From assembly GCA_023374045.1 (NCBI GenBank), contig CM041780.1:88067627-88131626 (forward strand): DNA of 64,000 nt. The letters are read 5' to 3'. Both the position numbers and the translations under genes were made by a program. Origin of the DNA: Limonium bicolor. Lineage: Eukaryota > Streptophyta > Magnoliopsida > Caryophyllales > Plumbaginaceae. The notes beneath the pieces are model-generated. The model was given only the letters and a program-made list of their open reading frames with translations, did not search any database and was not told the DNA's origin. Shown here piece by piece: positions 11,254 through 23,732 of this stretch; position 1 is the stretch's first letter; every line of letters begins with the position of its first letter.

Positions 11254-12897
11254 TTCCTATTCTTCTTCCCACTAACTCGATGACTCTCAAACTATCCTAA
11301 CTTAGTTTGACACTAACGTTTTACCATTTACAACTCCACTCAATTACATTTCTTTTCCTGTTACAAAACGAAGTGAACAATCTCATTTTTCCTTCTCTGT
11401 AATTCTCTTCTGTTTCTTTCTTTTCTAACATCAACCAAGACTCTACATTCCTAAACAAATTTTGACAGAGTTTCCCTACATTTCTAAGTGTTCTCACCAC
11501 ATAATTTTGCACACTCACTATATTCACAACCTGTTTAACATATACATTATTCTCACATATATTTCTAATACCTCCTGCACACTCAACATTTACACTTAGC
11601 ATATTATTCTCTTGTTTCCAAAAGCTCCAAACCACAACTACCATTCACATTAGTGTACCCATTCTTTTCCCACGGTTACAATAGTTTGGTTCATTGCTAA
11701 AACAATATACCTACACATACACAACATAAGAATTATACAGAGGCTTCTCATTACCTTTGGTTTTCTTGTTTCTTTTCCTTTTCTCCTCCTTCTCCTTTCT
11801 TGCTCCTCTTCCCTTCTTTGTTTTCTTGTTTTATTTCAACCAAACTACACCACGTAGCAAGGTACACCCATACACACCAAACTAGTAAGTTTTTATATCT
11901 CACGTATTAAACCCTAACTTATGAGGACTTATTTAAAACTCTTAGGGGATCTTACCTTGAGCTCCTAATGGGGTTTTTGGAGTAGAAAATGACAAGGCTT
12001 CAACCTTCAAGGTGGAACACCAAAACGGCTAGCAATAGAATAGTGGTGTTACGTGAGTTTTATTTTTATTTTTTCTTTTGCAAGGAAACATAAAAAAGAG
12101 TGAAGCTTTGGTCTACTTCTTACCTTAGAACATGGAGAAGATGATAGATCTTGAAATGGTGCTCTTGAAGCTCCTAACCGATAATACCCTAAAAACTAAA
12201 GTTGGTGGTTTTAGATTTTTGAAGGGTGGAGAATGATCTCCTTGACGATACGAATTCAACGGTATAGTTTTTGTAGCATTTGGTGGAGGTTTGAGGTTTC
12301 AAAATGAAGAAGAAGGTGGCTCTGTATGTGGGTTCTTCGAATCACCATGGTCGCACCAGAGAGGAAGAAGAGAGAAAATAAGAGAGGTGCAGTACGTGGG
12401 TTGTGAGTGAGTGAGGAGAGAGAGTTACTTTTTTTGCTTTTTATTTGTTTTGTCCTCTTGCAAATAAGGAAGGAATTAAGAGAGGGGTGTGAGAGAGGGC
12501 GGTTCGGCCCATACAGCACACACACAGTCACTTACATTTTTATTTTCAAAGTGGACACACTAACTTATTTTAATTACACTCTCACCCCACAACTTCCCGT
12601 TTTTGACAGTTTTTACTATTTTCTCGTTTTATTGATTTTATTGGTCCTAGACCTTCACTAATATTTATTAATGAGTATTTAGTTGACTAAAATTGTTATG
12701 AGTCTATTTGACCCGCTTAAAGTCGCGTTTTCCCGGTTACCTCGAAAAACGCGCTTTAATGTTCATTAGTGTTTTTAATCCATTTTAAGGATCCGTTTTC
12801 TTCGGGATTTGTTCCCTAATATTTATTTATACTTAATTAAGCTTCTAAAATATTTATTAGCCTAATTAATCACCCTTTTTAATTACGGGGTATTTCA
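11254..12897 (-). repeat. End portion (U3) of another LTR, probably a solo LTR split by element 1
   Basis: Non-coding. It ends at 12897 with aattacggggtatttca, the same terminus form as the other LTRs. The simplest reading is that element 1 inserted into this LTR, whose remainder lies left of the window. An alternative is that 6360-12897 is one longer LTR of element 1. The section 12340-12520 is rich in GA on the plus strand, like the U3 of the other LTRs. No gene seen. Confidence 0.5.
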
Positions 12898-14010
12898 TTC
12901 AATGTGGTATAATTAATGTAAACAATACTTTGAATTATATAAATCCTTATTATCCCATGTATACCCTTAACATTAGAATTTCCATATCTAATGTTTATAA
13001 TTCTTTTCTCTTCATCTATTATCATTTTAATTATGATAATTTATAGTTATTGAACCATATTTCATTTTCTACACCATAACATATATTTATTTATATACGT
13101 GTATTATGGAACTATTTATTATATGGTAAGTCTTATAATATATATTCATTCTTTTTAATGAATACCTCTTATATTATAAATGTTATAACTCTTATAACAT
13201 TAAAAACCATATTATAAATTTCATTTTAAAATGTTAATATTTCCGAACAGCACCTATGTTCTTAAATATATACAAAATCCACCACATAATTAATATAATG
13301 TTACATTATAGTTATATAACATATATTATGACATTTATGTCATTAAAACAATCATAACATATAGTTGTAAATTGTTTTAAAATACCAAACAGCCCTTATA
13401 TTATTCGGCTTTCATCATATACCACTAAACTTCTATAAATCACAAATCAACCCCAAATTACATTTCATTATTACACTTATAGTATATACCTTATATTATA
13501 ATCCTTAAACCTTAATATAATTATAACCTATAGTTTTTAAAGGCTATAATTTTCGAACAGACCCTATGACTGTTTTAATTAAATCCCCACCACCAAACTT
13601 TGCATATTTACCAAATCTTCCCAATTTATAATACATAGTTTTCTAATGCCATTAAAACTATATATTATACATATGTCTTTATAAAATCTTATATAAAACT
13701 CCAAAAATTACCAAACTATACCAACAGGCTATAAATATTATTCCTAACCTTATACTTTCTATAAATCTTGGTTTTTACCCATTTGTTACCCATTTGTAGC
13801 AATGTTATAAAATATCATATATTATACTTATATAATTCATATAAACTCCAAATTTAACCAAATAAACTTCTAAAAATACCTAATAACTTAAGGACTGTAC
13901 TAAATCCCATTTAGCACCCCAAAGTTTTGGAAATTACATTATAGCCCATCTCTTATAAATCTTTTACAATTTAATAACTATCTTAATATAAGGTAGTATT
14001 TTAATTTCTT
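12898..14010 (-). repeat. Fragment of the 3' LTR of element 3 (outer host sequence)
   Basis: AT-rich, non-coding. It is continuous with 33663-35769 once the solo LTR between the two TTCTT target copies is removed. That continuation runs into the polypurine tract of element 3, so this should be its 3' LTR. The matching portion of the 5' LTR is outside the window, so the pair cannot be compared. No gene seen. Confidence 0.5.
14006..14010. repeat. Target-site duplication TTCTT of the solo LTR (partner 33658-33662)
   Basis: The five bases before TGTAACGCCCC are repeated right after the other end (ggggtatttca at 33657). This shows that 14011-33657 is one insertion. Confidence 0.85.
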
Positions 14011-14275
14011 TGTAACGCCCCTATTAACCATAAATACAGCGGAAATAAAACTCTAAGGCGATTACAGACCATCGGGTTCCAAACACCCGACACCAAACCT
14101 CACCAATTACAACTTACAATCTACAAAAGCTATGGTCTGAACTCGAGAAAAACTTAACACAAACATAATAGAAATTAAACACATTAACTCTCCACAAAAC
14201 CTAGTCCCATCCCAAACGCTCATTCTCTTCGTGGCCACCTGTAAATCAATTCGTACCTGCAAGATGAAACCAAGC

Positions 14276-14319
14276 AGCCCACCCCGAAAGGGGCGGGTCA
14301 GTTCCCTGGAATGGAACTG
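14276..14319 (-). other. Tandem double hairpin in the solo LTR
   Basis: CCCC-gaaa-GGGG (14282-14293), extended by GCCC/GGGT, is followed by the perfect 7-bp stem CAGTTCC/GGAACTG with a 7-nt loop (14299-14319). It occupies the place where other LTR families have CAGCA/TGCTG, so sequence changed while pairing was kept. Confidence 0.6.
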
Positions 14320-14661
14320 GTACAATTCTTCAAAAACAAACTTATAAAACATAACTCTTCAAAATAAACAGTAACATGAAAACAAACTCTTAAAAATAAA
14401 ACGGAGATAAAGCACTTCAAAACAATCAAGTTAAAGAGAAAAGAAGACAAGACAAAGATAGAGATAAAGAACTTCCAAACCAAGTCGACCACTTAAGTAG
14501 TCACACCACATAGTTAGTAAGCATCCATTGTTGATGTTAGAACCAATTCCCGTTCGGAGTATAAAGACTCAGATAGTCACAAAGGACTAGGAATAATAAG
14601 ATAGATCCAAGAACCAATAACTCAAGAGTGGAATAATTCAATTGGGAGAGATGGTCCCCAC

Positions 14662-14902
14662 CGCCAGATATCAATGTCCATATGGACGAGGGATATACAG
14701 CCCCCTGCTGTCAGATTTAAATATCCTGGTGGACGAGGGATATACAGCCCCCTGCTGTTAAATATCAATGCCTCTATGGGCGAGGGATATACAACCCCCT
14801 GCTGTTAAATTAAAAATGTCCTGATGGACGAGGGATATACAGCCCCCTGCTGTTAAATATCAATGCCCCTATGGGCGAGGGATATACAGCCCCCTGCTGT
14901 TA
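14662..14902 (-). repeat. Five tandem units of about 50 bp in the solo LTR
   Basis: Each unit contains gagggatatacagccccctg followed by ctgt, which can fold as ACAGC-CCCCT-GCTGT. Alternate spacers carry self-complementary parts such as GTCCATATGGAC. The array starts about 650 bases from the LTR end, similar to hairpin repeats in the other LTR families. Confidence 0.75.
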
Positions 14903-15619
14903 CCATTGAAGACGCGCGCACGTCGAAAGAAAGATTTCCAAGATTGACCTTTTCCAAATTCCCACTAGATCACCAACTACCCAGAGCAATACCAAAACAC
15001 TCAGTCCTACAGAGTGCAGAAGCGTAAACCCTAAGCAGTCAATGTCTAACGGGACACCAAATAGAAGAAACCAATACCCAAGTGAGTTCCACATCCAAGG
15101 CTCAGTTAGTCACACAAGCTGAGTCAGTCACACAACCATTTCCTTTTAGAAGTTCCTCTTAAAGTCATTTAGCGTTTCCCAAAACATTTCACAAGTCAAT
15201 CAGCCAAAAATATCGGAGTACAAGAAATCGTACAAAAACAAGCTGAGTACGAGAAATCGTACCTGGTAAGTGTAGAGCAGTAGCCAAACAGAAAGTGTGA
15301 ACTTCCACTAATCACCTATAATTAATGTGTTCCAAGTATCGATCAGTTAAGTAGCTCACAGAGCTAAACACCTTTACTCTTAATGGATAATAGTTTAAAG
15401 TTTACAATTATCCTCACGTAGAATCTGGGCCAGGTTCAGGTAATTAACTCTTTTGTTAGGCCCATTTCATTTAATCCGAAATGATTTGAAGTTTTAACCT
15501 GAGAGCGGCCCAAACTCTCTTGGACTGTTTAAATGGCTTTTGAAGTTCACAGACTTGGGCTTAGTAGGTTAGTCCAAGACCGGGTTGCGGTTTTGCTATT
15601 TAAACTAAATTCCCTAAAA

Positions 15620-15694
15620 GGATTATGCGGGGTTTCGAACATGCAACCCCGACTCAGTTCCAGGTTTATCTTGACCAACTACGCCATTGAATTT
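15620..15694 (-). other. tRNA-like stretch with Pol III A/B-box resemblance in the solo LTR
   Basis: On the minus strand an A-box-like TAGTTGGTCAAG is followed about 35 nt later by a B-box-like TGTTCGAAACC. The spacing is tRNA-like, but the T arm and acceptor do not pair as in a tRNA, so this is tRNA-derived at most, for example a SINE head. Confidence 0.4.
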
Positions 15695-17850
15695 CTTGTC
15701 TAACAGATATGTCTAATTTTATTTTACTTACTTACTCCTAGCCATGGGACTAGTTAAATAAACTTTTAAGTTATCATTGGCTAATTACTACAACATTGAT
15801 TAAAGACCTGAAGCTTAGCACCAGTATATAGTTATATATATATATATTCTTCTAATTAAGTTTCCCACAAGAAATGTTAACATGATCTCTTAATATTTCT
15901 AATATACTTATATACATATGTTAGGATTTATCCCAAAACATTCCTTAGGAAATTTTATTAAATTTAATAACTCTTACACATCTAGTATCCACAAGGTATA
16001 TTATATGTTTTATTATTACCTATGCAAAAAGGTGTTTAGTATCACCTTTTATGTATCCTTACTTACATTTAATTTCCTAAATGTTTTATTTTTACACACA
16101 TTCCCTCCATAGACTATGTATAATCCTTTTGTACCAAATTTTAATAAACTTATGTCTTAACTACATTTTGGATTATTACAAAACTTAAGGTTTCAAAGGA
16201 ATAACTTAATGAATTAATTTCCTTTATTGTATTTCAGGATAAACATTATATCCCGACGTAAGGTAAAATTTACCTAAGAATTAAATCCTCAATTCATAAG
16301 TGAACTTGTAAATTATTTAATAGGATCGTGTATTCTGAAAAATCCTCATATCTTATATCCAAGTGACATATTAATATTCCCAGTGTCAAAAGGTAAATCA
16401 GTATAATATCCTATTTAACTTAGCTTCATCTAACTAAAGGCTCAAAGGTTCTAATTATCTAATTACTATTTACAAACCTTTTATAAGTCCTAACCATTAA
16501 AGACATCACCTATTTATTACTCCCATTCTGAATATTGGTAAGTAATGTTATAAATGTATTTTATATGTCTTATATAATTCTAAGAAACTTAAGGATCATT
16601 ATTTAGATTAAATTCCTAATCACATGTTAATATAGTTTTATATCTAATCCTTTTAATGATTTCATCTTAAAATATTAAGTTATTACTCAATACTATAAAT
16701 GTCAAGTAATGATTAAATCTAGACTTAATAATCCTCTTCACATTTGGATGTAAAAGTAACTCATTTATTTTATTATTGTTTATATAATAAGAACATTTAA
16801 ATGTAAAAGTATTTCATTCATTTTATTATTAATTATATAATAAGATCTACTTGTGTAACACTTTATGTAATCTAATTACAAATACTCCTAAATTTTAACT
16901 TATTAATTTCTTAACCCAATTTAAGATTTACATCCGGGTCGTCGACAAATAATACTATACATGTATTTTAATATGGTTATATATAAACCTTGGAAACTCA
17001 AAGGTAACTCTTAAGCCTAATACATAACTATAATTTAATACCACCTCATATAATATTCTTCTATTAGTATTATGTAGAGGTTTAGTTTAACTTATTAATT
17101 CCTTCGTATTATATTTCCTATAAGTTGTCTAATTTTATTTATGTTAAATGTGTATATATTTATATACTAGGATTTGTTCAAAACATTATTTATGTAGTTT
17201 ATTGTATTTAATTATGTTTAATAACTTTTAGGCACAACTACAACCGACTTATGGTTTAAAATAATGTGTTTCCTTTATTTATTTATATATAAGTGTACCC
17301 GTACTAGAAATCAGCTAAGACATTCCCTATGTAACTTATCATATTTAAACTATCTTATTAATACAACCTTAAACTGTATTCCAAGTATGTTTCGTTAAGT
17401 ATTTCTTTTACCATAACATAGGATACTAGCTCTTATAACATTTAGTTATTATAAGTGTTAATTTAATTAGTTCCTTGTTTTACTCTAAGTTACTACTTAA
17501 TTCCCTTTTTATAAATGCGCAAAAATATATATATTTATTCCTTAGTTTAATTAAAATATTAACTCCCATATAATATAGTAAATAAAATGTAGGATAATTA
17601 AGTTCCTTAATTTATATAAGTTTCTACTTAAGTAAGTATATATACATATATGTAAATAATTTCACTTCTCTTAAAAGCTAATACAAAAACATTTATAAAC
17701 TTACTGTTATAAAATGTTAATTTAGTTCCCTTTATTTTCCCCAGCTTAAAAGTTAATTAACAAACCATACATTAATTTTTGGTTACATTAAAAACCTTAT
17801 ATTATAGGTTATTCTTATGAAAAACTCATAAACACAATTTTTAAAACCTT

Positions 17851-17855
17851 CTACC
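17851..17855. repeat. Target-site duplication CTACC of element 2 (partner 31803-31807)
   Basis: The same five bases precede the TGTAAC end at 17856 and follow the CA end at 31802, which fixes both limits of element 2. Confidence 0.92.
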
Positions 17856-20800
17856 TGTAACACCCCAACCACCACCGTACACTTAACATCAAACTGCAGC
17901 GGAAATCTCAACTAAACATATTACTTAATTCAATGGTGTTACACGCCGTTAACCACCCACGTGGCTAACAAGGCTAATACATGTACATTGTATCGGTCTG
18001 ATGGACTAGATTCCCGAGCAACTACACAATACAATCCTTATTCCATTTCCAACATTTATTATATACATACATTCCCACTGCACCGAGTATTTACAAACTA
18101 ATGCCGATAACAATTTTGGTCTCACTACGCTTACAATGCCTACGCCATTTAAATGGCTACCCATGTATAAACATCTACCCCGTCCTACTCTCGAACGGCT
18201 TCCAGCTCCTTGTGCCTGAAATAGAAAAGGAGAGAAAGGGTGGCCCCCAAGGGGCTCAGCACCTTTGCTGGTATGGTAATCCCGCAGCCCACATGCTACC
18301 GGGCCACGCATAACTAATTGTCGTCTTAGCATGCAGTTGATTATATTTAAATCATGCATACAAACCATAAACACACAACACTTTGCATACACCCAACGAT
18401 AGGGCTCAACATATATCCAACACATCCACACTTAACAAACCATCCAATGATTCCTTTAACCTTAAAGTGGCTCTCCTCTAAAACGGAGCTACTTCCTTAA
18501 TGAACGACATGTACCCATTAATCGGGTTATCCCTAAACGCCTCTTGTCACAAACTGGGATTCATTTCCATGATCCACACACTCCATATCATACAACATAT
18601 CTCATTTCTCACATAATAAAACATAACAACACCTTTCTTGTTTCGACGTACATATGATGACATCGCATTCATTTAAAACATCCAATATATATATATATAC
18701 CATAGCATAGCAAGGGAATTTGCATAGCACCATAACATTACATAACACCATAAAATCGGTTCTCACAAGGAACCTTCCACCATAGTTAGTATACCATGTG
18801 AGCCTAGGGATTTTTGCCAATCCCATGTTAAGCTCGTTACCAACCTCGTTACCGTCCAGTTATATAGAACGGTTAACTTATACCCAAGGTGTGTCGGATA
18901 TAGTGATCCCAAGCACACCGAAATAACATTCGTATGCCCCTGTGGCCCGACGTGAGTCAGTAACTAGCTTTGGATAAGCTAAGGGAAGGTAGAAACCAAA
19001 TTGGAATACCACCTATACATACACCAAGAGAGCCGAACCGGATATGATATCGACTCCCGTCCATCACACGCGTGGCCGGAACAACCGGACTCCTCACCCC
19101 CCATTAGTACATATACACTTATAAATAAGTAGTTAGAGATCCATTATGGAGCCTACCACATCCACACACCATACGGTATCATAACCGAGTTAAGCACACA
19201 AGGGAGGTTCACACACTTGCATACAACAACAATGTCCAACTAACTCACACATAGCCGTGGTTAGCACGTTCCCAAGGTTTGGGCCGTCAACTCCGAATAC
19301 CGATCACTCATGTGTTCCTAGATTTGGTTAGCTAAGGTTTAACACATATTTGAGGTTAAATGGTATCGGAGGCCAAATTCGCCACATAAATGAATTACTA
19401 TAAACTCATTACATGTTTTAATCTTACAAGGTGGCAAACACTCAGTAAAACATATTGGCATACAAGCCGGTGTAATCCGGTAGGACACAGGTTGCAAGAA
19501 AACCATACCTGTCACCGGAGTCCACTTTACCACGTCCACTTATGTTCCTCGAGCAATTCTCGAACAACTGTTAACATCACATGTGTTTATATTACATCGG
19601 GGTTGCTTGATTAGTTAATGTCTAATGCTTATAATTTTTTTCCCCGTTAGTTCAGTTACATAACTTCACTTTTAACTTGTTTTATTTTCACATTTTATTA
19701 CAACTTTTCACCCACTTAATTGTCATTAAAACTCACCTAACATGTCCTTAACAACCTCATAACATCATTAACTATCAATCCCCATCATTACACACCATTT
19801 CCATACCTTAAACAAATGTTTTGGCCCATACAACACCTTGTCCGAACTTGTGTCCGAACCTCCAAGTTCGGACGCAAGCCGCGACCTAATACTGAAACCC
19901 ATACACACGTCCGAACTTGTGTCCGACTTCCCAAGTTCGGACACAGTTCGAGAGTGGGAAAATCCTTTACCCAACAGAGCCTGTCCGAACTTCCATGTCC
20001 GGACGGAAGTTCGGACACGGCAAAACATTCAATCTCCAAGTCTTTAAACACTTAACCAAATTCCTCCAAAGCCTTTAACACTTATAGTACCTTCTCCTTA
20101 GGTTTCTAAGTGATGTTTCATGCCTATTCTAACCATCATACCAAGACATATCTTCCACACAAACATCATCATCCAAACATCTCCTCTTACTAACCAAATC
20201 CTCTTTTTACAACTTCTTGAATTCCTTTCTCAAAACCTTATCTAAACATCATTTATTCCTTGGATACCAACATTACCTAAACCTTAAACAAACTTCTCCA
20301 AGACTTAAATACATTCTCATAACACACCTTGAATTCCTAGAACTTCCAAGACAATGCCTAAATCCTTATAGCACCTTAGAACACCTTAATGCATGTGTTC
20401 TTCCTTAGTGAAGCATGTATCCATTCCTAACAATTCCTAGTTCACCCAAGTTCATTTAAGCACTTAGAACTCCTTATACATTTTACAAATTTCGCCATGG
20501 GTTCTCTTAGCACATCATCATTCCAAAACTCATGGTTTTCACCATTAAACACTCAAGAACACCTAATTCCATCAAGAACACTATCACTCACCAAACTTCA
20601 CCAAATTTACACTACATCACAATATAGTGCATAATTAAACTTGCTTGGCACTTAGGCCCTTAAATAACATGGCTCTTAGGCCCTTAAATTGCATAAACCT
20701 TAAACACTGAATTTCCACAATATATAAGCCTTTGACCTGCAATTACACACACCAAGACATATGTTCCTTTACTAGTCTCCTTGAGAACACCTTACTAAGT

Positions 20801-22336
20801 CATTCACCATTTGCTCTTTAGGTAGTTTTAGCAAGCATTATAAGCTCATTTCTCCTAAGGCATTATACCACATTGAGATAGCATATTTACCTCTTTTCCA
20901 CTCAAACTTCCTTCTTGTTTCCTCTTAAAACCGGTAAGGCATTTCACTCCTTGTCAACTACTTAACAGTATACAAACATCATAATGAGTATTCAAGCTTT
21001 AAGCTCCATCTCATTGTAAACCCTAATTACATATATTGTTTTAACACATCAAGGTAATTGTTTTACCTTTGAATGGAAAGAGAGCTTGAATGAGTATCAA
21101 GAGAGGACTCCTCCTAGCCCTTGGAAGATTTAAATGAAGTTAAAACAAGACAAGAGAAGACACCATTACAAGGTGCATTTTCGGTCAGCACCAAAAATGA
21201 AGGAAATGGAGTTTTCTTTGGTTTTTCTTTACCTTGAAGCAAAGGTGATCAACAAGGCATAAAAATATTAGCTCAAGCTCCTTCCATGGAAGTTCTCTTT
21301 GGCACCGAAATGGTGGTTTTGATGATTTGAAAAGACAATGTTGTAGAGCTTGCTCCAACTAAGAGAACGGTAGTCTCGGAATTAAATTCGGAGCATGGAG
21401 TCATAAGTTACAAGTGAAGAAGGATGAAGAATGATATGGTTCTGTTGGAAACCGATGGAGAGAGGAGGAAGAAGATGGCCACCGTGGGAAATGAAGAAAG
21501 GAATGAGAGAATGAAGATAACCTTTGCTTTTTGAAGATATTTGTTCTTTTAAAACAAAGTACATTAATTAGTCATTCTTTCTTTTCTTAGTAAATTAACA
21601 AGGGTGGTGAGTCACCACACCTTAAAAACCGGCCCCCAATAGTACCTAGGGTATTTTAGACTTTATTAATCAATTATCTCACATATAACATTATATGTTA
21701 CAAACTAGCTTATTAAGGTTACTATTCACAAAAACAAGGCACATAGAAGTGAAATTTTTGATTTCCCATTGATATAGCCACCCAAATGTGATACTATATA
21801 GTACACATGTTAATTAAAGAGTAATGATGGACATTTAGCCATTCAAAACTCATTTACAAGACAATTTTTCAAAAACGTGCTTTAAGACTTCTTAAAGCAC
21901 ATTTTGTGTTTTAACTTGTTTTCAAGCTTGGTTTTCTTTAGTAATTGATTTAATATGTTCATTAACATATAAATAAGGCATAGGTATGACCATTAGGTCT
22001 TATACACATTTATCCCAAGCTTAGAGCACATTTTAGCCCATATTGACCTTAAGGTATTTATTTGTGTTTTGTTTGGTTTCATTGTCTACCAAAGTTTCCT
22101 AAGGACTTATTTAGCCTTACAAAGTCATAATTAAATATTATCAAGTCTTGGTAGGCTCTTTGGGTCCTAGCCAAGTTCACTCCAACCTTAGAGCATGTTT
22201 TTGCTCAAACCGTGTCTTAGTGTTTTATTGTGTTTTACCATGGTTTAAATGGTTCATTTATGTTTCTAAGGCACTTTTTAGCCTTTAAATACCATAGTTT
22301 AACATTTACACACATACCAAGGTTTGGGGTATTTCA
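17856..22336 (-). repeat. 3' LTR of element 2 (4481 bp)
   Basis: TGTAACACCCCAACC to ggggtatttca, followed at once by the polypurine tract. It contains a double hairpin (18243-18270), an imperfect inverted repeat AGTGGCTC/GAGCTACT (18466-18493), CCGG/CCGG (19467-19480) and three tandem TCCGAACTT/AAGTTCGGA hairpins (19840-20016). Non-coding. Confidence 0.93.
19840..20016 (-). repeat. Three tandem inverted-repeat units in element 2 3' LTR (same array at 29310-29487)
   Basis: Units at 19840-19873, 19909-19942 and 19983-20016, each GTCCGAACTT...AAGTTCGGAC with a 14-nt centre, spaced about 70 bp. Stems are perfect while the centres vary. Element 4 has an equivalent array with a different stem. Confidence 0.85.
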
Positions 22337-22373
22337 ATCTACCCCCCTTAAAAGAACTTCGTCCTCGAAGTTC
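22337..22373 (-). promoter_or_regulatory. Polypurine tract and adjacent hairpin, element 2
   Basis: The plus strand atctacccccctt is a purine tract on the element strand touching the 3' LTR; it should prime second-strand DNA. Next to it is the perfect 8-bp stem GAACTTCG/CGAAGTTC with loop TCCT (22354-22373). Confidence 0.88.
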
Positions 22374-23084
22374 ACATTTCCTCGCATCATTGGATTAGAA
22401 TACGGGAATTACTTATAACCATAATACCTCCATTACCAACCACTCTTTACATCCAACCTCGGACTTTATGGTCCGGGCAACATATCCACATTATACATAA
22501 AATTTCATACTCACATGGTAACCTCGGACTTAATGGTCCGGGTACCTTCACCACACTTGCACTGACATAATATCCCTCAGACTCTTAGGTCTGGGTGACA
22601 TAACCACATTTAGACACATAGGTCTATGTAACACAACAATTCAGAACCCACCCACCTTAGAACTCAAGGTCTAAAATAATATTTATTACTTATTCCACAC
22701 AACATGTCTTAGCATGTGTATCAAACAGAAATACCTTTTCCATCTCTCCATGGGTTCGAATCCCACGTTGAGTACATATACACTGTGATCCCGCAGAACC
22801 AGGTCGCGATGGACACCTTCTGTCCCCGTTCCTTTGGGAGATCAAAACATTCACTTAATTTTTAACATATGTACTTCTCATGTCACCGGTCCGAAGACAA
22901 AGGCTCATACGTCCTCAGCTCGTGAGCAAGTACTCCAAAAATATTCTTTACTAGGTTAAGTATAAGAAGATCTTTTATTCAAAATATTAATCGATTGTTT
23001 GAAAACACCAATTGAAAATCCTTTTGAAAACACCACACAACTCCAAGTCCGATTTATGCTCTTTGTATCTTTCTTAACATAGTT

Positions 23085-23230
23085 ATTTATGACCACTTAC
23101 AGGGAGCTTCAAGAGTCATCCAACCCTGATGTGATCAGCATCAGTGTTGAACTATCTTTCCACCCCAATTTGTGTTCGGCTTCCCTTGATCTCATGATAA
23201 TCAAGTTTCACCTCCCACTTCATTTTCAAC
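23085..23230 (-). repeat. Conserved non-coding block shared by elements 2 and 4
   Basis: About 140 bp, roughly 80% identical by eye to 57595-57740, including the shared run gtgatcagcatcagtgt and a CTTGAT/ATCAAG inverted pair. It lies in the 3' untranslated part, between the polypurine tract and its second copy. Frames are broken by stops in both copies. Confidence 0.65.
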
Positions 23231-23713
23231 CAACAACTAGTTCAAACATGCCCCATTTTCTATCTTTAAATCCTTCTAGTCATATTCATTACATCTCCAA
23301 GGGATAGAACTCCATCTATCAATCATCATCCAAATCCAACTTAATTCAAGTTACCTAGGGGATTTAATTCTCACTAGGTTCTATGTCGGTCTTATACCCC
23401 TCATAAATCACAACACTGTATATATATTATTTTTTTATCAAAATACAATACATGGTTTACATTTATGCACCATTGGGGTTTTAGTTCCCCGGGAGTTTCT
23501 TTACTCCCTTCCACTTGTACTCTCACACACCACTGTTAACAAAATACACACTTCCCACAATGGTATCTTCTTTGTGCGCAATTACCACAATTTAACCACA
23601 AATAAATGCGTGTTTATATAACACACGCGCCAACCATCATAACAAATCATTTTGTGCTATGCACAACTAGTTCGCGTACACTTGTACGGTAAAACACACT
23701 AAGTGGTTTTGCG

Positions 23714-23732
23714 CTCTACCCCCTTAAAAGGG
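23714..23732 (-). other. Second polypurine-tract-like motif, element 2
   Basis: The plus strand reads ctctacccccttaaaaggg, a near copy of the LTR-proximal tract about 1.38 kb away, followed by attacgcccacgtaatc as in element 4. Confidence 0.6.

Larger units (their letters stand above)
14011..17855 (-). repeat. Solo LTR, first part (continues at 31808-33657)
   Basis: It begins TGTAACGCCCC and, after removal of element 2, ends ggggtatttca at 33657; net length is about 5.7 kb. It has no primer site or polypurine tract next to it and has a TSD at both ends, so it is a solo LTR left by recombination. It holds a double hairpin (14282-14319), a five-unit tandem repeat (14662-14902), a tRNA-like stretch (15620-15694) and AT-rich DNA from 15700 on. 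No credible gene. Confidence 0.8.

Noticed and set aside
12898..12902. Insertion preference for TTC at LTR ends (sites 11254, 12898, 33658)
   Set aside because: Three cases are too few and the first two boundaries are uncertain.
14662..14902. CRISPR-like repeat array
   Set aside because: Plant LTR with adjoining short tandem units, no unique spacers of constant length.
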